64,000 nt of DNA from Syngnathus acus (GCF_901709675.1 NC_051105.1:5323104-5387103); one strand, 5' to 3'. Positions 49,501-63,300 are shown, numbered from the stretch's first letter. The notes: a model not told the origin generated them from the sequence alone. Translations and numbers: made by a program.

Positions 49501-50785
49501 AAAGGCCATCCGCAGAGCCACTGTCAACACATTTGGCTACATCGCCAAGGCTATTGGGTGAGTGGCTACAAGTGGTGATTGCACATGTTGTCCAAGATGC
49601 TGTGAATGTATTTGATAACCCCCAAAAGTGCAAGCACAAACAGATCAAATATGTCAAATCCTTTGATTGACTAATTGTGTTGCCATCCTCTCACTTCCCA
49701 GCCCACACGACGTCTTGGCCACTCTGCTCAACAACTTGAAAGTGCAGGAGCGTCAGAACCGCGTCTGCACCACCGTGGCCATCGCCATCGTGGCCGAGAC
49801 GTGTTCGCCCTTCACCGTTCTGCCCGCGCTTATGAACGAGTACCGCGTTCCTGAGCTCAATGTGCAGAACGGCGTACTCAAGTCGCTGTCCTTCCTGTTC
49901 GAGTACATTGGCGAGATGGGCAAGGACTACATCTACGCCGTCACGCCGCTGCTTGAGGATGCGCTTATGGATAGGTAACTCGCCAATGTGGAGAAATAAT
50001 AAAGCTTTCAACCCTAACCTTAAATAACGTAAATAAATACACTCCCCATTTTGATGGAGTCATTTACTAATGTCATGCAGCCTATTAATATTTTTAGAGA
50101 AATATCTGTTGCTCATTATTTGATTAACCTGTCTTAATGTGTTTCTGCAGAGATCTGGTCCATAGGCAAACTGCCAGCGCGGTGGTCCAGCACATGTCCT
50201 TGGGCGTTTACGGTTTTGGGTGTGAGGACTCCCTCAACCATTTGCTAAACTACGTGTGGCCCAACGTTTTTGAGACGTCGCCTCACGTCATTCAGGCTGT
50301 CATGGGCGCCCTGGAAGGCTTGCGGGTCGCCATCGGGCCGTGCCGCATGCTGCAGTACTGCTTACAGGTAAACAGCTTGTAGATGTGCTGGCACAATGCT
50401 AACATAAATTAGCATAGATTTACAATGATTCTCCACCTTCAAACAAGTTGTTACAGTGGGAATGCAGGAATATAACAAAGCCTCAACTTGAACCCCTTTT
50501 ACACTACATTTTAAGTTTAACCATTAGATTAAATCAGCGTATTCCTCACGTATTTAATGACCAGTTAATTGTTCAATTCTGCCGATCAAGAAGAATCACG
50601 CCGCCTCTTGCATCCTGTGTTTTCAGGGTCTTTTCCACCCGGCGCGGAAAGTGCGCGACGTCTACTGGAAGATTTACAACTCCATCTACATCGGTTCCCA
50701 AGATGCCCTCATTGCTCACTACCCTCAAGTGTACAACGATGAGAAAAATATGTATCTCCGCTACGAGCTGGACTACGTCTTGTAA
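40565..50785 (+). CDS. sf3b1: Splicing factor 3B subunit 1 (SF3b155)
   Basis: SF3B1 is the HEAT-repeat scaffold of the U2 snRNP SF3b complex that clamps the branch-point helix. The 24 coding exons are 40565-40592, 41083-41258, 41383-41484, 41673-41787, 44283-44362, 44441-44653, 44730-45192, 45453-45574, 45722-45919, 46004-46105, 46200-46379, 46463-46549, 46912-47182, 47282-47427, 47682-47828, 48051-48176, 48434-48655, 48731-48913, 48997-49108, 49229-49349, 49426-49557, 49702-49974, 50151-50367 and 50627-50785. They total 3,975 nt, 1,324 residues plus stop (human 1,304). The start MAKIAKTHD and end RYELDYVL match the family. The N-terminal half carries the U2AF-ligand-type RWDETP/TP repeats in exons 6-7; HEAT repeats follow from exon 11 with near-identity to human. 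The cancer-hotspot lysine equivalent to human K700 is K720 ([10 protein letters not shown]). An unusual run of 12 alanines occupies residues 194-205. Introns 12 and 15 carry H/ACA-like RNAs. Confidence 0.97.
41788..44282 (+). other. sf3b1: sf3b1 intron 4
   Basis: The largest sf3b1 intron (2.5 kb), donor GTAAAT, acceptor TTTCGCGCAG. I see no exon, snoRNA or recognised repeat in it; a T-rich tract lies at 44133-44153. Confidence 0.8.
46597..46736 (+). ncRNA. Candidate H/ACA-box snoRNA, copy A (sf3b1 intron 12)
   Basis: This intronic, sense-strand segment folds as hairpin-hinge-hairpin-tail. Hairpin 1: GCGAAC (46598-46603) pairs with GTTCGC (46650-46655), and inside it CCTGTCCG pairs with CGGATCAGG with one bulge. 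The hinge AGATTG (46657-46662) fits the H box ANANNA except its last base. Hairpin 2: CTCCAGC with GCCGGAT, TGAGA with TCTCA, and CAGAC (46682-46686) with GTCTG (46703-46707). ACA at 46731-46733 is followed by 3 nt, the required end. Length is about 140 nt. A homologous copy lies in intron 15. No CAB box was seen in the loops, so a nucleolar rather than Cajal-body RNA is favoured. Target and family are unknown to me. Confidence 0.72.
47866..48005 (+). ncRNA. Candidate H/ACA-box snoRNA, copy B (sf3b1 intron 15)
   Basis: The homologue of copy A, with the same spacing within one or two bases. Hairpin 1 closes with GCGA (47868-47871) and TCGC (47921-47924), with CCTG/CAGG above. The H box AGATAA (47926-47931) is canonical. 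Hairpin 2 has CCCAAC (47935-47940) with GTTGGG (47993-47998), TGAGAA with TTCTCA, and CAGAG (47952-47956) with CTCTG (47971-47975). ACA at 48000-48002 leaves a 3-nt tail. Both copies share CATTCTCGCCTGTTC, ATCAGGGCTAGT and TCTGTTCTCACCCTGCA. The inner stem is CAGAG/CTCTG here but CAGAC/GTCTG in copy A, a compensatory change that supports a real RNA. It ends 45 nt before exon 16. Confidence 0.78.
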
Positions 50786-51118
50786 ATAACCCCCTTGTTC
50801 CTCTGCTTTTCCGAATTGGTTTGGTTTTGCTGCCCCAAGTTTATCAGCCCTTCTGTTGTCTTTGAGGCTTGCACAGAAAGTTCAAACTGAGCATAAAGAG
50901 TAAGTGAAATACGTTAGTTGTCTGTATTTCCTCCCTGCCCTTCAAGCCATATTGTTTCCCCATCAGTGATCAAAATAGGTAAAAGCAGTTGGAATTGTTT
51001 TAAATTTTTGAATATTTCATATGTATCAATAGACAGTTTGATTGGCTGTTCCCTCTCTGTACCTTTTTCCATTTCACGTCTCTGTTCTTAGGATTAGATT
51101 GTTGTTTTTATTTAACCA

Positions 51119-51124
51119 AATAAA
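51119..51124 (+). terminator. sf3b1: sf3b1 polyadenylation signal
   Basis: AATAAA in CCAAATAAAAGGTTTCC, 334 bp past the sf3b1 stop, followed by a TTGTTTGCACATCTGTTT stretch that suits a downstream GU-rich element. Confidence 0.65.
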
Positions 51125-52173
51125 AGGTTTCCGTACACTTGTTTGCACATCTGTTTCACAGTCATTAGACTTTGGCATTCCCAAATGAGACATCAGGACA
51201 TCTTTATTCCAAGTTCATGCTGCTTAGACACAATAAGCAGATGAAGATGAGCAATGAGGGCTCTGCGGGTGACAAAGTATGATGTCATCACTCGCAACAA
51301 GCCACACTCAAGTCTTTCAAAATCCTAATTCCACTCAAAACTTTCAGAAGCTTCGTTTCACAATAATGCGTTACAGTTGCAACAGAAAACAATGCATGTC
51401 ATGCACACAATCTGGCTAGGGTGCAATAGAGAGATTGGATCTCCATTATGTGTTTTTAAAAGTCAATTTCATTGTGGTGCTATGTGGTGGACCGGAAGGA
51501 TTAAGTGATTAAAAAAAAAAAAAGTCATGTTAGAATAACGTAACAATCATAGTCATACGTATGATTAGAACGCAAAATGATATCCAGACAGGAAATGACG
51601 TCATTAAGGACACGCCCACAACAAAGGGCGTGGGAGACGTTCAGCGGCGTATACTCTTTCTATCAAAAGGCAAAAAAAATAAAAACTATTGTTTTTTATT
51701 TGTCATAAATGCAAAAAAAAAAAAGCATGGTTTAGTATTCGTTATAAAATGTCATTAATCGTATTTCTGTGTTTTTAGAAAACAAGAAAAACATATTTTG
51801 TGTTTGTAGGTGTGTGTGTCCATTTTATTGACCCAATTTGAGTTTTTGATCCAACACTTTTTTAAATAATAAAAAAATATATTTTCTATTTAAAATATGT
51901 ATTATTGTTTACATGCAATCTAGTTGTTTGGCCACACATTCCATTACGGACAGGTAAAATAACATGAAATGCACATGAAAATTGGGAACAATAGTGTCTA
52001 TGGGCTTGTAGTGTAAAAAAAAAAAATTGTATATATATTACATGAAATATAGGTTGGTGCCTTTTGATATACCAGACCTGACCCCCGATTTAGCCGTCAT
52101 TTGGTTGACGTGTGGGAGTGAACTCAAGTCAGCTCAATCAGCAGCTATTTTGCTGAGGAAAATAGTTTGCTTG

Positions 52174-52550
52174 TGTCACGACTCGTCCCCGGTTGCCTTA
52201 TTATGTCTATGTTACCATGGTTTCTGTTGGCGTCGCCCCTCCCCTCCTGTGTTACCTCAATCAATGTAACCACAGTCATCTGCCTCTTGTTACCTGTCTT
52301 GTATTTAAGTCCTGTCTGCCTCTCACTCCTGTCGGGTCGTTGTTGTCTTTTGTCTCGCGTCATTGTCGGTCAGTTCCGTTTCTGTTATCCAATCTGTCAT
52401 TCAGTCCTATTGTTGGTTTTGTTAGGAAGTTATGTCAGTTTGCCGGTTTTGTTGGTTTGTCCCCTCATCCTCCCTTCCAACTACCTTTTCCCCCAATAAA
52501 CCCTGGTCCAAGCTGAATTTGGTTGCACTGCTCCATTCTGATCCGTGACA
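52174..52550. mobile_element. Solo LTR with 5-bp target duplication
   Basis: The 377-bp element begins TGTCACGACTCG and ends GATCCGTGACA, so TG...CA ends sit within a short inverted repeat TGTCACG/CGTGACA. GCTTG is duplicated exactly on both sides (52169-52173 and 52551-52555). Inside are a TATTTAAG box near 52308 and AATAAA near 52495, the expected LTR promoter and poly(A) signals. No internal gag-pol region, primer-binding site or second LTR is present, so this is a recombination-derived solo LTR, probably of a Ty3/gypsy-type element (family inferred). Confidence 0.88.
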
Positions 52551-54454
52551 GCTTGTTGCTAACGGATAACATCAAACATTGTCGACATGTTAACCGTAGG
52601 CATCGATAATTGTAGTTTTAGAAGCACCAGATATTTGAAAACAAGTGATGAAGCAACATGTCAACTAAAACGCTAACTAGGTTTGAGCCACCCTTGGCTA
52701 CCATGAGTTCAAATAGTGCACGTTTGAGATTGCAGAGCAACATCAAGGTCACATATCTCAAACTGCTACAGCAAGTAGTCCAAAAATGTTATCACAATGA
52801 CAAGCTTATTTCAGTTTTGCCTCCTTTCCGGTGGAAAAATATTGTTGCAAAAGGTGTAAAGATACATTTATTGATTAGGCATGCATGGTAAAGCAGTGAT
52901 AATGTTGGAAATAATAGCCAATGACAAATAGCTGTTCTGTTTTCTCTGACTCAGACACTTGCACTTCGTCAAGTGTTCCTCCATTTGCAACATTTGGGGA
53001 AGATTGACACAAACTTTTAATTTACAAACAATTACCTTGTTTAACTGCCATGTTTGTCTCTGACATTTGACTTGGGGTCAGACCACTAATGCGTAAACTG
53101 GCAAATGCATGCATGAACTGTCACATGCTAACACTGTTCAAAAGGGTTAAAAGGAAGACCACCCCCTTCCTCTCTTTACTTTTAATGTGACCCACATTCC
53201 ATCTGCTGCACGCACATAGCATCCGATTCGACTCGAGGAGCCCCTGCTTTCCATGCTGTCCCCACTCCACAAATGCCAAGATACTGTACTGACTGTGTAC
53301 TTTTGTTAAACATCATGTTATCACACGCTTGGACCATTTGATTTGCTTTCAGGTTCATTTAGTTATGTAGCAAGTGGAAGCATCCTTGCATGCACCAACA
53401 GGCCACCTGCAAAGTTGAATGCTATGACAAACTTGCCTTTAAAAAGATACCAGTATGTCATAAGTATTTACTCTCACTTGGCTTATTTACGAAGACACAG
53501 CTAGATGCAAGCAAAAATTCAGCTTTTAATATTACATAAACGAAATGGCAGTTTGATGTACACAGAGTATCTGTTAAGTAAAATATACTGCATCATAAAG
53601 AGACCAATTGGAACAATGGCGTGATCAAAAATAGGACTAAAGTGCTTTACAATTGCATATTGAGGCGAATACTTGATTGTTCCCTGCGGGCAATTAAAAT
53701 CATACAAAGAAGCTTTTAGTCAATTAAAGCTACACGGGGTAAAACACTTGCCATCTCGTGGTGATTTTTTTACAGACTCTCGTCATTGTGCGTTGAGAAA
53801 CCTCGTTCACTAAGTTTGTCTCCGTCGGCTTTACGTAGCAGAAAAATAGTGGCGAAACATGTCCAATAAGAGAAGGCGTGAAATGTAATATTTTCTTATT
53901 TTCATTTTGACGTGATGTAATTATCACAATCGTTATTTTATTTTGTTGTGGGGATGAGTTCCCCACAAAAAGAAGAGGTTTAAAGCTATTCTTTTAAATA
54001 TTGGAAACATTTCCACAAATTTGTCAATACGCGGATGCGTGTTTTCTCTATTAAGTTCCTTTTCTCGCCAGTTGGTGGCAGCATTGAAGTATGTGCGCGC
54101 GCGCGCGTGTTTGTATGCGTGCGCGCGTGCATTGGGTTTGTTGATGCTGAGGGAGCCTCTTGTGCATCTAAGCGCAGGAAGCAAGAGACAGCCTCCAACT
54201 TCCTGCCTTATCCTTCCTCCGGCTTGACTCAACTCGCCTGACCGCCTTGTGCCTTCTGCACGCTGGGGAGGAGCGAGCTTCTCCGGGCACACACTCCAGA
54301 ACCCTCCGCCCTCCATGTGGATTGTTCACTGTTCCTGCTTGGTGGAAGGAACGAGCGTTCCGGTAGCAGCAGCGGCAGCAGCCCGCGCCGGGCCTCGGCG
54401 GTGGCTTGCACCGGGCTCGGCCTTTTTCCATCACCGTCAACCCGGGAGACGTAT

Positions 54455-54485
54455 CGAGGAGGAGGAGGAGGAGGCGGAGGAGGAG
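54455..54485 (+). repeat. ankrd44: (GGA)n trinucleotide tract in the ankrd44 leader
   Basis: An imperfect GAG/GGA run with one C interruption, about 80-110 bp upstream of the ankrd44 ATG, in GC-rich DNA. The purine run could form triplex or G-rich structure in the 5' UTR. Confidence 0.85.
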
Positions 54486-54563
54486 CGGGCCTTGCAGCTG
54501 GCATCTCCCCGAGATTGCAGGGCTGTCTGCGCGCTTGGATGAGCCGCCGGAGCCGAGGCAGAG

Positions 54564-57500
54564 ATGGCTGTTCTCAAACTTGCGGACCAGGTAGAACCGC
54601 TAGCCAACGCTAGCTTTAGCATGCCCGCATCTTGCGAGTTCCGCGGTACACTTTCACACGCAACCGCAACACGTTTCTGACCTCAATTGTATTTCTAACA
54701 ATTCGGCGCTGAATGAGCGTGGAGGAAATTACCACCATTATCTCCTTTTAACAAGCATTCTGCAGCCGAATTGCAAGAGGCTGATGGAAAGTGGAGGCAT
54801 TCATGTCCTGATTTGTCCTTTGCATGTGAAGCATATTAACCAAACCAACCAAATCACCTAACCAAATTAATACTTAAACATCCAAACCAACACTTTCAAT
54901 AATGACCTTTTCTTACACCATGTAAAATTGTGTCGCTCAATATTCACAAATAAGACTCAAACATGATCCGTCTTAAAGCAGAGTTAAAAATTGCTTTGAG
55001 TTTTATAGCAACACACCTGCTATTCACTTTTAATCATGTTTTACTGAAATAAAATATATTTTCTAATATCTATTGAAAAATAACATGCAGTATATTTAAA
55101 TGCATTCAACAAATATTTTGTGAGTTCCAATCCAATTCGAAATATAGACAGTATCGCAATATTTAGCGAGATATTTTCTTTTCATGAAACGATATTGTGG
55201 AAAGGTTGAAATGCACTTCATAAGCACTAAACATATGTTGACACTAATAAACAAATAAATAAATAAATAAATAATGCACACATGTAAAAAAATAAAGACT
55301 ACCGACTGACCAAAATGAAAGTTATTTTTTTAAAAAAAAAAGGAAACATTCATCTACATTGCGATTTGAAGTCGATTCTTCAGCCCTACTTCCATATATC
55401 TGAAAAACAGACGCACACCGTTTTGTCATTGTGTTTTGCAAAACCAAATTATAAATCCATTATATGCTCAATAAAGGCCCTGAGACATGTGTGAGGTTTG
55501 TTTTCAGTACTTCATCACATGATTCTCTTTAGCACTTGTAAGCACTTAAGCACCTTAACACCTCAGCAAAAAAAAGTCTTTCAAACGTGATTGTGCACTC
55601 CAGATGAATAGCTTGAGGCACCCAAGCATTGCACAACAGGTCTTATAGCTATGTAAAATATCTGCTGTCACAGTTTTTACCCTAAGCCAAGTGAGTATCC
55701 ATCCTGCTTGCATAAAACAAGAAATGCACAACCCACAACCAGCGAGTTACTTACGCAACACAAAGCCTTCTCACTTTACATCTTTCTATATACATCTAAT
55801 GCTTGCTGTACATAATTGGCTACACTTGCATCTTCGAATAAAATTTACACAACTGTTATCTTTGTACTTGCAGATGACATTTCTGCATCATACTGAGTGC
55901 TGTCTCTAATATTTTGTCTTGATGATGTTTGTCCTGGAAAAAAAAAAAGGATTACAGCAAATTAGAAATCAGTAATGGCCAAAAGTCATTTGACATGCAG
56001 ATTTCTAATAACTAGTATTGAATAAACAAGTATGAGCAACAGTATTTGTATTGGCACATTATAAAAAGTGCTCAAAATAAATTAAATAAAAATAAACAAT
56101 TGACTAAGAATGGACAAAAAGTATATGGATGACCACATTTTAATAAATACAAATAATAAAAACTCATCAATGGCCTACACGTAAACGGAAAATAATCAGA
56201 CATACATGAATAAAAAGACAGCTGGTGTACCTAATGCAGTGGCCGCTGGGTAGAATTCCTCACAGGCTTTGGGCTTGTGTTTCCGCAATAGCAGAAATTC
56301 CTGACGTGGTGCAGCATCATCCTTCTGCAGCACGGCAGAAATAACTTTTTTCTTTTTGTATAGTAACTTCAAAGTGGGATTTCCTGTTTTTTTTCCCCAG
56401 ACAGCATTGCAATGTCTGATAACTGGATTCTTCAGCTGAAGAGATTCTCTTGTGGTTTCATTGTTAGCGAGACAGAGATATTCCTTAAACTATAGGATGA
56501 TCCACATTCAAAAAAGTCAAGGTCAATGGTTCCCAGCATGCTCCCATAATTGGGAATATAGCAGGAAACTCAGGAAGTCGTTGGCCCGGGAGCTGTGGAG
56601 AGACTGGGGGCGAGTGGGGGTGGGGCTGAGGCGCTTTGTTTTAAAATGGCATTAAGGGTAGACTCCGTAAAACAAAGTGCGAAGAAGAGGAAGCATTTTG
56701 TTGGTGAGTTTGAAAGCAGAAGTAAAACGCTCCTCTCCGCTTCCTCTCTGTCGTTTCTCAGAAGGCCAAGGCGAGCGAACAGGAAGCTTGGCAGGAAGTA
56801 AAATGTGACTGCAAGAGCATATTTGCTGCCTTCGGGTCAAAAGTTAACATTCATATGAGTTGCAGGGATTCAACTCTTGAGCAAAAGTCTCATGACTTGT
56901 TTGTTTTTATGCAGTATGATTCCAATGAGTTATGATGAGATGTATTCCAATTACCGGTACCCTGAAAAACAAACGAAGCAATGTGCATTTCACAATCTTT
57001 TTGAGGCTCACTAAGCAGAACTCATAATGAAGACTTGCTGACATCGTGTACATCGTGATGGTTCCGTTTGGTCATACGTGTGTGTCACAAACATGCTGAT
57101 AATGACACAAAAGGAGCATTGCAGTGCCACCAGACTCTATTTACTTCACGTCTGACATCCAGGAACCAAAATAGGGGCTTCAGGGACAAAGGCCCCCGTG
57201 ACACGCACGCACGCACATGCACACAATCTTGATTGACAAAAATGTGTCTGATTGCAAATATTCCCTACTTGACAGGCCCGCTGTTGTAGCGGCGAAGGAC
57301 ACTTTCGATGTCCTGCAAGGTCACACATGGCACAGCTCGTGTTTTCACAGTCAGCGTCACGCTCTCTCTGTCGATCACATTAACGTGCCTCCTTTATTTG
57401 TCGTTTCCGCAGTCGCCTCTCATCCAGGCCATCTTCAGCGGCGATCCGGAGGAGATCCGAATGCTCATATACAAGTCTGAAGATATCAACGCTCTGGTGA

Positions 57501-60342
57501 GAATACTCCGATGCCATTGACGACTATAGCATCTAGTTTAACTGGGCTAGACCAAGAACAAGCCCATTGAACAGTCTGGCGACCCCACGAAATTCCCCCA
57601 GATACAAACAAAATTTGAGAAATTCGGATTATTTGAACTTGTACATGCATGTAGCTGCAGTGGCATGTGTTTGTGCTCATCGAAGAGAACAATACACAGA
57701 CCAGGATCAATGTGTTTATTGTTTCTTGACTGGCATTCGTCTTCCTGCCTCAGGATGCTGAGAAGCGCACTCCGCTTCACGCAGCGGCCTTCCTTCGCGA
57801 TGCCGAAATCACAGAACTCCTTATCCTCTCCGGTAAGAAAGCACATCCCTTCAACTCCTCGCCTCCATCTCACTTCCTCCTCTCATCGTTATCCGTCCGT
57901 CCGTACGTGCAGGTGCCCGCGTCAACGCCAAAGACAACATGTGGCTCACCCCCCTCCATCGGGCCGTGGCGTCTCGCAGTGAGGTAACGACCGTAACGCA
58001 AAATACTTTGAGGCCCCTTCGAAGCAATGTATCGCGGTGCATCTGTGAAGTGAGAAACGAGTGCAACCAGTCGGGGCGGCGGCAATGACGATGTAGATGT
58101 GAATCCAAACAAGAAGTCAGTATATTGACACAGCTAATTAATTGCAAGCATGGACGGGCAGATGTTTGGTGCATAAAAGAAGGAATGTGCAGGGCGGCAT
58201 CATCATCATAAAGAATTACAAATAAGCAAATAATGAAACTCTTCACTTTTATTGCTTCTGTCTTTTATTGTATATATTACATATAGAATATTATATTATA
58301 TTATATTACAATGTAGTGTTTTTCCGCTCTGCTGAATTAGCAGATTTCATATTCTTTGCCTCACTGATCTATTTATTATTTGCTCAAACATGTTGACAAG
58401 TAGCTAACATCCATTGTTCTCTTGACATTACAAAAAACATAATGGAATTCAATTCTATTCACAAGAAAGTAGATCACCAGGATTTTTGAAAAAACGGAAT
58501 GAGATCAGGTTCAAATTACAATCGCTCACGTCGTCTACCTAGTGGGCAAACTAAAAAGTGCCCGTTTCCAAGTTTCCCATTATTTTGACTGTGAGGGGAC
58601 AGTTTGGAATGCAACAAATATATTGTTACCTTGGCCAAAGCCACTTTTGTCTTCGAGGCAATTTTTGTTTGAGTGACACGCAGAAGCAAGCATTCAATTA
58701 TTTCTTTTCTTACCTTATCTGATGTAGCATACAACTTTATCTGTGCTAGCGAGGTGACTGTGGCTCCAACTTGACCTTAGACATAACTCTTTTATTTGGG
58801 GAAAGAGAGCGCCAAGCCTTACATACTTGAAATACACGAGTGAATGACTAAACATAAGTTATACACAACAAATAACAACAGGTCACAGAAAAGCAACCCA
58901 TAATAAGAATCCAGATTATGTATAATTCCAACCCATGGGTCACACACACAAAAAAAAAAAACAATTATAACCTGCTGACGTTTTCCCTCCAGGAGGCAGT
59001 GCGAGTGTTGATCCGCCACTCGGCCGACGTCAACGCCCGCGACAAGAACTGGCAGACGCCGCTCCACGTAGCCGCCGCCAACAACGCCCTGCGCTGCGCA
59101 GAAATCATAATCCCACTGTTGAGCAGCGTAAACGTTTCGGACCGCGGCGGGCGCACCGCCTTGCACCACGCTGCCCTCAATGGCCACACAGAGGTACTTC
59201 TGTTTTTGCCCTTTAGTTCTTTAGCCATTCATATGCATGCTCCTGTTGATGTCGTGTCGAAAGGATTCATTTCATTTCCATTCGTTTCACTGGGAAATAT
59301 TTCGATTTATGAAAGTTTCAGTTTACAAATGGGATCACAGAACCAATTAAGTTCATAACTTGAGGCTTCACTGTAATCATAATGTGTGTGCATTTCAGAT
59401 GGTGAACCTCCTTCTTGCCAAAGGAGCCAACATCAATGCTTTTGACAAGAAGGATGGGCGAGCGCTGCACTGGGCCGCCTTCATGGGTACAGACCTTAAA
59501 ATGATCAAACAGGTTTAGATTTGTTTTGAATTACATACATTATACTTATTGGCAGATTGGCTGAGAAGATTGAGTACTATGTTGTACTCAATTGTTGGGA
59601 CATTAAAGAAATGCTAATGGTAAATCACCTGAGGTCTGCAGACTCGGTTTTATTAGCAGAGCCCAGAGCTCAAAGCAAACACGGTGATGTAGCATTTAGC
59701 TGTTATGCCTGCACACAAATGAAACAAGCTTGCAACAGAAGTGAAGAACGCTCCTGGCACTGTTTGTGGTCATCTGTCATGTTTCCTGCAGGTCATTTGG
59801 ACGTGGTGTCTCTACTGGTGAGTCAGGGGGCGGAGCTCTGCTGTAAGGACAAGCGAGGGTACACGCCGCTGCATACGGCGGCATCTAGTGGACAGATGGC
59901 GGTGGTCAAGCATCTTCTCAACTTAGCCGTGGAGGTACCGACTGCCCTTTCGGTGTCTCTCGTCGTCAGCTCGGCCTAAATAACCTCTGCTCATCTTTTG
60001 TCACGGACAGATCGACGAGTCCAATGCCTTTGGCAACACGCCGCTGCACGTGGCGTGTTTCAACGGTCAGGACGCTGTCGTCAGCGAGCTCATTGACTAC
60101 GGTGCCAACGTCAGCCAGCCCAACAACAAAGGCTTTACGCCGCTGCACTTTGCCGCCGCTTCCACGCACGGAGCGCTCTGTTTGGAATTCCTGGTCAACA
60201 ACGGCGCCGATGTCAACGTGCAGGTACGACGAATGAGCAGCTTGTTTTTCATTTTAATTTTTTTTGTGCCTTAAAAAGTATTTTTTTCCAATCTTTTTTT
60301 CTTTAGATTTCTGTCATTCATAAACTAGCATTTAAGAATGTG

Positions 60343-60383
<41 letters not shown>

Positions 60384-63300
60384 TGATGATAGGATTCTTT
60401 CCTTTCTGTAGAGTCGAGATGGGAAAAGTCCTCTCCACATGACAGCAGTGCATGGTCGCTTTACTCGCTCTCAGACTCTGATCCAGAATGGTGAGTCATC
60501 CGCTCCATGTCTTTTTCTGCCCAGAACACAGGTTGTATTTAATTTGGATCGTGTTCAAATTTGCCATGTTTGTAACAGTATTTGATGTCCAAAAGATATT
60601 TCTCATTCGTCAGTTTTGATGAACATCGATATAAAGTCTAATCAAAGCTAACGTGACTTCATGAGGATTGTTTAGAAACTCTTATCTGATCATTTTTCAC
60701 ACTTAAATGATGATTAATAATTAAATAAAAATAAATTAAACACTGTACATTGAATGTTGAACCAAACCATAAAATTGAATCTAATGTAAGTTTGCTTGTT
60801 TAATACGAAACAGCAGACATGGTACGGTCATTCCAAACAATTTCCTTACACACTTGGAGCAGCAACATACACATACATAGCATACATATTGTATTACACC
60901 CTCAGGCATATAGGGGTTCACAACAGACAATTCAAATGTGAAATTCGATCTTCGCTGACGTCAGGCGTTTTGTGTCAGGCGGAGAGATCGACAGCGTGGA
61001 CAAGGACGGCAACACGCCGCTGCACGTCGCCGCACGCTATGGCCACGAGCTGCTCATCAACACCCTCATCACCAGCGGAGCCGATTGTACCAGGTATCAT
61101 AGCGTCCCGGCTGACAAAAAAAAAATAAAAAATTCCGCCATGGTGACCGATGTTCATCCGCTTTTTGAAAGGCGAGGCGTCCACGGGATGTTCCCTCTGC
61201 ATATGGCCGCCTTGAACGCCCACTCGGACTGCTGCCGCAAGCTGCTCTCCTCAGGTAGTGTGCGATATGACTCAACATACATGTTTACAATATTGTTTCA
61301 ATTGACATGGGTACACACGCATGAATGCAAAGATGTAAATAGTGTGGCTCCATTGCACAATGTGATTGAACAAATCGAAGACAAAAGGTAGATTTGTCAT
61401 TTTCAAATACTACATCTGAAATAGCAACTATGGCAAGGCGGTGCAGAAAAAAACTGCAACCAAATGCCAGAAACAACAATTATTGCTTCATATCATATAA
61501 TTGTATTCTATTCCAAAATATTTCACTTTCTAAGTCAAACTAACTCAACAATTCCAAGAATACTCCGCCTATAATTTCCCCCCCAGCAATCAGGGAATTG
61601 AAATCGTCAAAAGTATCACTGTAGCATGTCCAAAGCAAGCCACATAAAAAAATTTTTGTCAATGTTTATGCATGGTTAAGAAACAGCTGTCTTTGTGCTT
61701 AATTTAAGTTTTCCTGCACCCAAATACACTCAAGCCTCACCCGTTTCCTCACCACCTGTCTCACTAATGCCTGTCTCTCTTTCTGTCTCTCTTTGTCCTG
61801 CCTCTTCCTGTCCCCTTCCCGACCACTTCCTGTCCTTCTCTCGTTGCGGGGTCTGCTGCTGTTTGTCCTCCCCGCTCACTTCCCTCTCCCTGGCGCCCTC
61901 TTCAGGCCGGAGGTTTAGTATAATGTGTAACGACTCGGTCCTGTGTGCAGGCTTTCAGATCGACACACCTGACAGTCAGGGAAGGACGTGCCTGCACGCC
62001 GCCGCCGCTGGAGGGTGAGTGCCGAATTATGAAAATGTTGAAAATTGTTGCCCAACAGAACACAAATCAATGCTACACTGGATTTAAAATGTTAACTATT
62101 CCGAGAGAAACCTGTTTGGTGCAGGTATAAATAAATGTATTTTTATTTGAAATAAAAAGATTTATTCAGCAGATAACATATTGCAAAACAATAGACATGA
62201 GTTCCTCTTTAAGTATTGAAAGAAATGTGTTCAAAATGAATGTGTTATTTTGCCTGGTGACGCTCGTGTTTCTTATTTGAGTGCAGCAACGTGGAGTGTG
62301 TCAAGCTCCTCCTGACGAGCGGCGGTGACCACAACAGGAGAGACAATTGCGGCAGGTGGATTATTTTATGTTTATCATGGCGTTACTGATCACTGATAAG
62401 ACTTATTGCACTTTGTTATAAAGATAAAATCAAGTGTTTGCAAACTGAAAACTGCATAATAAACATTAAAACAGTTTTTTTTACAAATCCTAAATAACTA
62501 TAACCTTTGCAAATGCATGAGGAGGTTTGCATTCCTCTGAGTCCAGCTGTGACCATATTTTGTTGTTTTCAACTTGTCTCCCTCAGGACTTCCCTGCACT
62601 ATGCCGCCGCGAGCCGCCATTATCAGTGTCTGGAGATGCTGGTGGTTTGTGGGACTGCAATCAATGCCACTGACAAGTGGGGGCGCTCTGCCCTCCATTA
62701 CGCTGCAGCTTCGGACCTGGACAAAAGGTAATTGAACAACTGGAGACTTAATTTGTTACCCCTGTGTCATCTCATTGAAGATCCAATCTATGATTAAATA
62801 TGTAGTGTTCTACTCCAGACCTGTAGGTGGCAGTAATATATATTAAGTAGTAGCCAAAACCAAAAACACAGATCTCGTATTACTCGAATTGAATTCCTGA
62901 GGTCAAACCAGCCCCCAAGAAGAATGTTCCACCTAACTTTTCCGAAACGAGAGCCACTGTGGCTTTTCGGCCATTTACCGAAATCTGGGAAGTCAGTGCA
63001 ACATATAAACACTTAGTACTTTATGGGGCAGATCTTTCACATCCAACATGCTTGACACACTATAAATTGCATCAACAGACTGTTTCCCAGCATCACATTT
63101 CAAAATTGATACAAATTAAAATGGGTGGGAAATGTCTTTCAGGCGACGTGTCGCTCTGGAGCCTGAGAGTGAAGGAGTCCAGGCTGAGAGGGAGAGAGAG
63201 GCAGCATTGTGAGTCTGTTTTTCTTCCTATTTCTCTTTTTGAAAATGTTTTGTTTAATGGCGCTACTCGAGGATTAAGTTTTTAGCATCAACAACAATGA

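Larger units (their letters stand above)
50786..54563. other. Region between sf3b1 and ankrd44
   Basis: The first 340 bp are the sf3b1 3' UTR. A solo LTR lies at 52174-52550. About 54,050-54,563 is GC-rich, with alternating GC steps (GTGCGCGCGCGCGCG near 54093) and GGA repeats, and is read as the ankrd44 promoter and leader. The rest is AT-rich DNA in which I see no gene. Confidence 0.7.

Noticed and set aside
49975-50150. Possible C/D-box snoRNA in sf3b1 intron 22 (TTGATGG motif)
   Set aside because: No D box (CTGA) at a suitable distance and no terminal stem.
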